Source of the DNA: Chlorocebus sabaeus
Lineage: Eukaryota; Chordata; Mammalia; Primates; Cercopithecidae
NCBI RefSeq assembly: GCF_047675955.1
Contig: NC_132911.1
Location: 69,907,133 to 69,971,132, forward strand
Length of the DNA: 64,000 bases
Direction of reading: 5' to 3'
The notes under the pieces were generated by a model. The model saw only the letters and a program-made list of their open reading frames with translations. It made no database searches and was not told the origin of the DNA. A program made the position numbers and the translations under genes. Positions 60,311 through 64,000 of the stretch are shown here, piece by piece. Numbering within the stretch: position 1 is the stretch's first letter; the number at the start of each line of letters is the position of its first letter.

Positions 60311-61362
60311 CAAATTTGATTTTTTTTAATGCATGGAGAACAGGGTCCAAGATTCATTTTTTTTTCCCTATATGGGTATCGACTTGATTTAGTGAAATCG
60401 CTATTTCTACCCATTGCATTATCTTCTACCTAATGCATTACCACACTTGTCACAAATCAAATATCCATATATGTGTAGGTTATTTCTAGATTCTATAGTA
60501 TGCCTTTATTCTATTTGTCAGTCCTTGAATTAATATCACCTTGACTTGATTACTACTGTTTATAATAAGTTTGATATCTATGGATGTATATTCCATAATT
60601 TCATTCTTCTTCTTCCTAACTGTCTTGGCTATTCTTGGCTTTTTCAACTTTCGTATAAGTTTTAAAATCAGCTTGTTGATTTTATTGAAAAAAAAAACTG
60701 CTGGGATTTTTCCTTGTGATTTCACTAAACCTATACAGATCAATTTAGGAAAGAAGAAACACTGACATCTTCATTGAATCCTCCAATCCATAAACAACAG
60801 TATATATACTTCTATTTAAGTTATCTTTAATTTTTCTATGTAATGACTTATAGTTTTCTATGTAGAGTTACACATATCTTTAGTTAGATTTATCCCTACA
60901 TATTTGGTGTTTTTTGACGCAAATTCAAATTATATATTATGTTAATTTTCTCACTGTTACTTTACAGAAATACCACTACGTACTGAAAGGAAAACTGCTA
61001 AATTCACTTATTAATCCTAACAATTTTCTAAGTACATAAGTATGTCATCTATAAAAATGATACTTTTTCTTTTCTAGTCCTTATACTTTTCATTTATTTT
61101 TCTTGCATTATTATACCGGATAGAACAACCAGCCCGTCCCTCCATTCGGGGTCCCTGACTTCCCACAACAATACTGAATAGGAAAGATGATGAAAGATAT
61201 TCTTGATTTCTCATCTCACAAAGAATGTTTTAATATTGCACTATTAAATATGATGTTTGCTGTGGGTTTTGTAGCTAATGTTTCAAACTCTTTAAGTTTT
61301 TCTCTGTTCCTAGCTTGCTCAGAATTTTAAGAAAGAACAAATACTGAATTTTATCAAATGCT

Positions 61363-61677
61363 TTTCTTTTTTTTTTTTTTTTTTTTTTGAGACAGTGTTT
61401 CGTTCTTGTTGCCCAGACTGGAGTGCAATGGCGCGATCCCAGCTAACCAGAACCTCTGCCTCCCGGGTTCAAGTGATTCTCCTGCCTCAGCCTCCCAAGT
61501 AGCTGGGATTACAGGCATGCATCACCATGCCTGGCTAATTTTGTATTTTTAGTAGAGACAGGGTGTCTCCATGTTGGTCAGGCTGGTCTCGAACTCCCGA
61601 CCTCAGATGATCCACCCACCTCAGCCTCCCAAAGCACCTCCCAAAGGATTACAGGTGTGAGCCACTGCGACTGGCCC
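61363..61677 (-). mobile_element. Alu, full length
   Basis: TSD tatcaaatgct at 61352-61362 and 61678-61688, perfect. It contains a small local repeat 'cacctcccaaag' near its 5' end. Confidence 0.94.
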
Positions 61678-61955
61678 TATCAAATGCTCTTCTTAGCATT
61701 TGGTCATCTTGGCTTTTAGCACTGCCATTTCAGCATTAACATATTAACCTATCCATAACTTTTCTCCTTTATTTTATTAATATAGTGAATTACACTGATT
61801 GATTTTTCACTGTTAAACCAACCTTATATTCCTGGAAAAATATGAATTGGGTCAAAATATATTAATTCTCCCTTTGTGGTATAGATATAATTTGATAATA
61901 TGTTATTTAGGACGTTTCCTCCATATTCATGAGCGATTTGGCTGTTATTTTTTGT

Positions 61956-62038
61956 TTGTAATCTAGTGTGTTTTGTGAAATGTGATCTAATCAGAGAAAT
62001 GAGCACATGCTCCTGCTATGACTAAAATCTATTAGTCA
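61956..62038 (-). repeat. 83-bp inverted duplication, copy B (inside L1)
   Basis: Reverse complement identical to 56654-56736. The L1 reads before ('tttggctgttattttttg') and after ('tagtatcaagattacacg') this block but not within it, so this copy looks inserted. Confidence 0.95.
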
Positions 62039-62065
62039 AGGATGTGGATGACAACCACATCCTTG
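62037..62065. repeat. Perfect hairpin at the edge of copy B
   Basis: Arms caaggatgtgg (62037-62047) and ccacatccttg (62055-62065), loop atgacaa. Confidence 0.95.
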
Positions 62066-62534
62066 TCATGTTGTAGTATCAAGATTACACGCTAGCCTTA
62101 CGTAACAAATTGTGAAGTGTGTCCTTTTCAGAGTTTGTGGATTACATTTTTAGTTTGACAGTTTATTTTTTTCTAGCACATCAGAGCTATGTTTCCTTTG
62201 TCTTCTACCTTTTTAGTTTCTGTGGAAAATGAAACAATCTGTTTCTGGCAACCTCATAATTGCTCCTTTGAAAGTAATATTCCACTACCCCTCATTACTT
62301 TTAATTCTTTCTCTTTGATTTTGGTTTTCATAGTTATACTATGGTACACTTAGGTGTGATTTTCTTTTAATGTTACTCTGCTTGAGATTTATAATACTTC
62401 CGGAATCTGTGCCTTAATGTCTTCTATCAACTTCTAGAGATTTCTCAGCCATTGCTTCTTTAAAGACTGCTCCTGCTACATTTACCCTCTCCTCTCCTTC
62501 TAGGACCTTAATTACTTTTTCAAAACATTTTGTG

Positions 62535-63105
62535 CCAGATTACAGACGGGAGATTAAAAAGGTTTTGACCTTGCATCCCTTTGACAACCAGGGTGGAGGG
62601 AGGGCTGTGTCTTCTCTCCGTGACACTGAGCAAGCTGTGTGACACGGCTAATCAACAGAATATGGAAATGTGATGTTATGCCAGGGTCTGGGCCCACATC
62701 TTCAGACACTATGAATCCTCACACTTCCTCTTTCTTGAAATGTTTGCTCTGGCAGAAAGTAGCTGCCATGTAATTAGTCCAATTACCCCTAAGACTTCCC
62801 TGAGACTGCCATTTATGGAGACAGAAAAATGTTGGCACCTAAGAGTGCAGAAGCCATCTTGGAGGTTCCAGCCCTGGGAGATGACATGAGATGGACCAAG
62901 ACCCTGGACATAAGGCTCCAGTGCCACTATCCCAGCCATTTTTAAGCTGTCTGAACCATTCCAATCACAGACCAAGACACTGTAGAGCACAGGCAAGCCA
63001 AACCTGATACACCCTGACTGAATTCCTGATTCTCGGAATCATGAGCATTAAAAATAGTAGTTGTTTTATGCCAATAAGTTTTGGGGTCATTTGTTACTGG
63101 AAAGT
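62535..63105 (+). mobile_element. MLT1-type LTR
   Basis: Ends 'agtagttgttttatgccaat', 'aagttttggggtcatttgtt', typical of MaLR/MLT1 LTRs. The body has 'catcttggaggttccagccc'. Edges approximate. Confidence 0.65.
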
Positions 63106-64000
63106 TAATTCTCCTTGGAGGCCCCGAGGGTCCCTACACATTCTTACTGATGTCTCAAGAACACAAAGCCCTGACTGCTCTTTGCCTAGGACATATCCCA
63201 GGGCTCTGTTTGCAGCTAGCAAACTTAAGGGATGAGTTACATCTCTGTCCAGCAGGTGGCTAGAAACACGAGTCACAGATCACCTTAATGTATTCGGTGA
63301 GTGAGATATTTCAAAGTTGGGATTTATTTCTAAGGCATAGCACTTTAGGATTCCAAACGAAGCCTGAATGGCTTACCAGCACCAACCTTCCAGCCTTGCT
63401 GGGCTCTAAACACCTGTTTTTGTTTCTCTATCCCTAAGTGTCCATAAAAAGCTCTGTTCATCTTCTAATTCACCTTTCCCAGAATCAGTACATGCTACTA
63501 AGAAGAATAGTAGCCTGAAGTGCTGGGCTTATCTCTCTGCCTCAATAGCATTCAGATACATTTGAATACATACATGTCTTTTATATTTTGACTAATTTTT
63601 CTCATTTTTTAGATTATCAATCCAAATTACTTTAGCCAACATTACTGAAAGTGGAACTCCTCCACAAACAGATTTAATATGTTTAATACTTAAGGCGTTT
63701 AGAAGTTCTGTTTTTTCCCCTTTCCCTCCACTATAGGCTAAATCCACATAGAATGTTTGTTTTTGAAACAGGCACTCGACCAGGCATCTTTAAAGGTGAT
63801 ACACATTTTCAAATAAACCAAAAAGATAACACTTTGCTAATCTAGTGAAACACCTTCATAAAATATCATTTGCACAAAAACATTTTATTTGAAGTAGCAA
63901 AGACAAACCATCTGGAATACAACAACTTAAAAAAAAAATCTTTTTAAAGAAATAAAGTAATAAATCAGAGAAGAGAAAAGCTATATCAACTTTCATATTT

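Larger units (their letters stand above)
60315..62130 (-). mobile_element. Antisense L1M ORF2 block
   Basis: From 'tatgcctttattctatttg' through 'cttggctattcttggctttt', 'gaattttatcaaatgctttt' and 'aaccaaccttatattcctgg'. Interrupted by an Alu at 61363-61677 and by a non-L1 insert at about 61965-62070. Confidence 0.75.
1655..64000 (-). other. PDE7A: PDE7A gene, 3' part (exons 4-13 and introns 3-12)
   Basis: Ten exons on the minus strand splice into one uninterrupted frame that I recognise as PDE7A, the rolipram-insensitive, high-affinity cAMP phosphodiesterase that hydrolyses cAMP to 5'-AMP. Counting back from the C-terminal stop with a 482-residue protein places His212, His216, His252, Asp253, Asp362 and Gln413 exactly on the known active-site residues of the family, which confirms both identity and exon joins. 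Every join was checked for length and phase. Exons 6, 8 and 12 are multiples of three and could be skipped without a frameshift. Nine of ten visible donors are GT and one is GC (intron 11). Exons 1-3, including the alternative first exons of PDE7A1 and PDE7A2, were not found and must lie upstream, beyond position 64000. Identity is certain; transcript ends are inferred. Confidence 0.97.
31980..64000 (-). other. PDE7A: PDE7A intron 3 (partial, more than 32 kb)
   Basis: Large intron made mainly of transposons: antisense LINE-1 blocks, a twin-primed L1PA, solo LTRs, MIRs and 19 Alus. 32040-32880, 47300-48370, 50020-51510, 51840-53090, 54180-54500 and 63110-64000 show no gene and no family I can name with confidence. 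Exon 3 of PDE7A was not found. Confidence 0.7.

Noticed and set aside
60361..60380. 'tatatgggta' motif considered as part of PDE7A exon 3 (HPYIDF region)
   Set aside because: The surrounding frame does not encode PDE7A and the sequence aligns with antisense L1 ORF2. Exon 3 appears to lie outside the window.

Overview
The window is primate genomic DNA, human or a close ape relative. About 38 Alu copies, including young AluY types, lie among L1, THE1, MLT1, MIR, L2 and Tigger/hAT remnants, and the one gene is split into short exons with large introns. There is no sign of prokaryotic or organellar sequence.

The gene is PDE7A, the high-affinity cAMP-specific 3',5'-cyclic phosphodiesterase 7A, read on the minus strand. 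I find its last ten coding exons, which I number 4 to 13 on the assumption that PDE7A1 has 13 exons. They splice in a single open frame and encode residues 95-482 of the 482-residue protein. All catalytic landmarks fall at their expected numbers: metal ligands His216, His252, Asp253 and Asp362, proton donor His212, and the invariant Gln413. The 3'UTR runs down to about position 1655. Exons 1-3 and the promoter lie beyond position 64000; more than 32 kb of intron 3 is inside the window.

Layout: 1-1654 is intergenic sequence downstream of PDE7A. 1655-3471 is the 3'UTR and exon 13. 7798-11600 holds exons 8-12 close together. 19007-19107, 23680-23775, 29573-29636 and 31828-31979 are exons 7, 6, 5 and 4. 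31980-64000 is intron 3, filled with old antisense LINE-1 blocks, a twin-primed L1PA copy, solo LTRs and many Alus.

No new gene system is present. The sequence-level points worth a second look are: a GC-AG intron between exons 11 and 12; a short in-frame tail with a stop just after exon 12 that predicts the 424-residue PDE7A3 C-terminus; a perfect 83-bp inverted duplication 5.2 kb apart (56654-56736 and 61956-62038), one copy sitting inside an old L1 next to a perfect 11-bp-stem hairpin; an AluY flanked by a 68-72 bp target duplication; a fold-back Alu chimera; a closely spaced tail-to-tail inverted Alu pair; and a MITE- or pre-miRNA-like hairpin at 49004-49109. Repeat family names are from recognition by eye, and edges are approximate unless a target-site duplication (TSD) is given.
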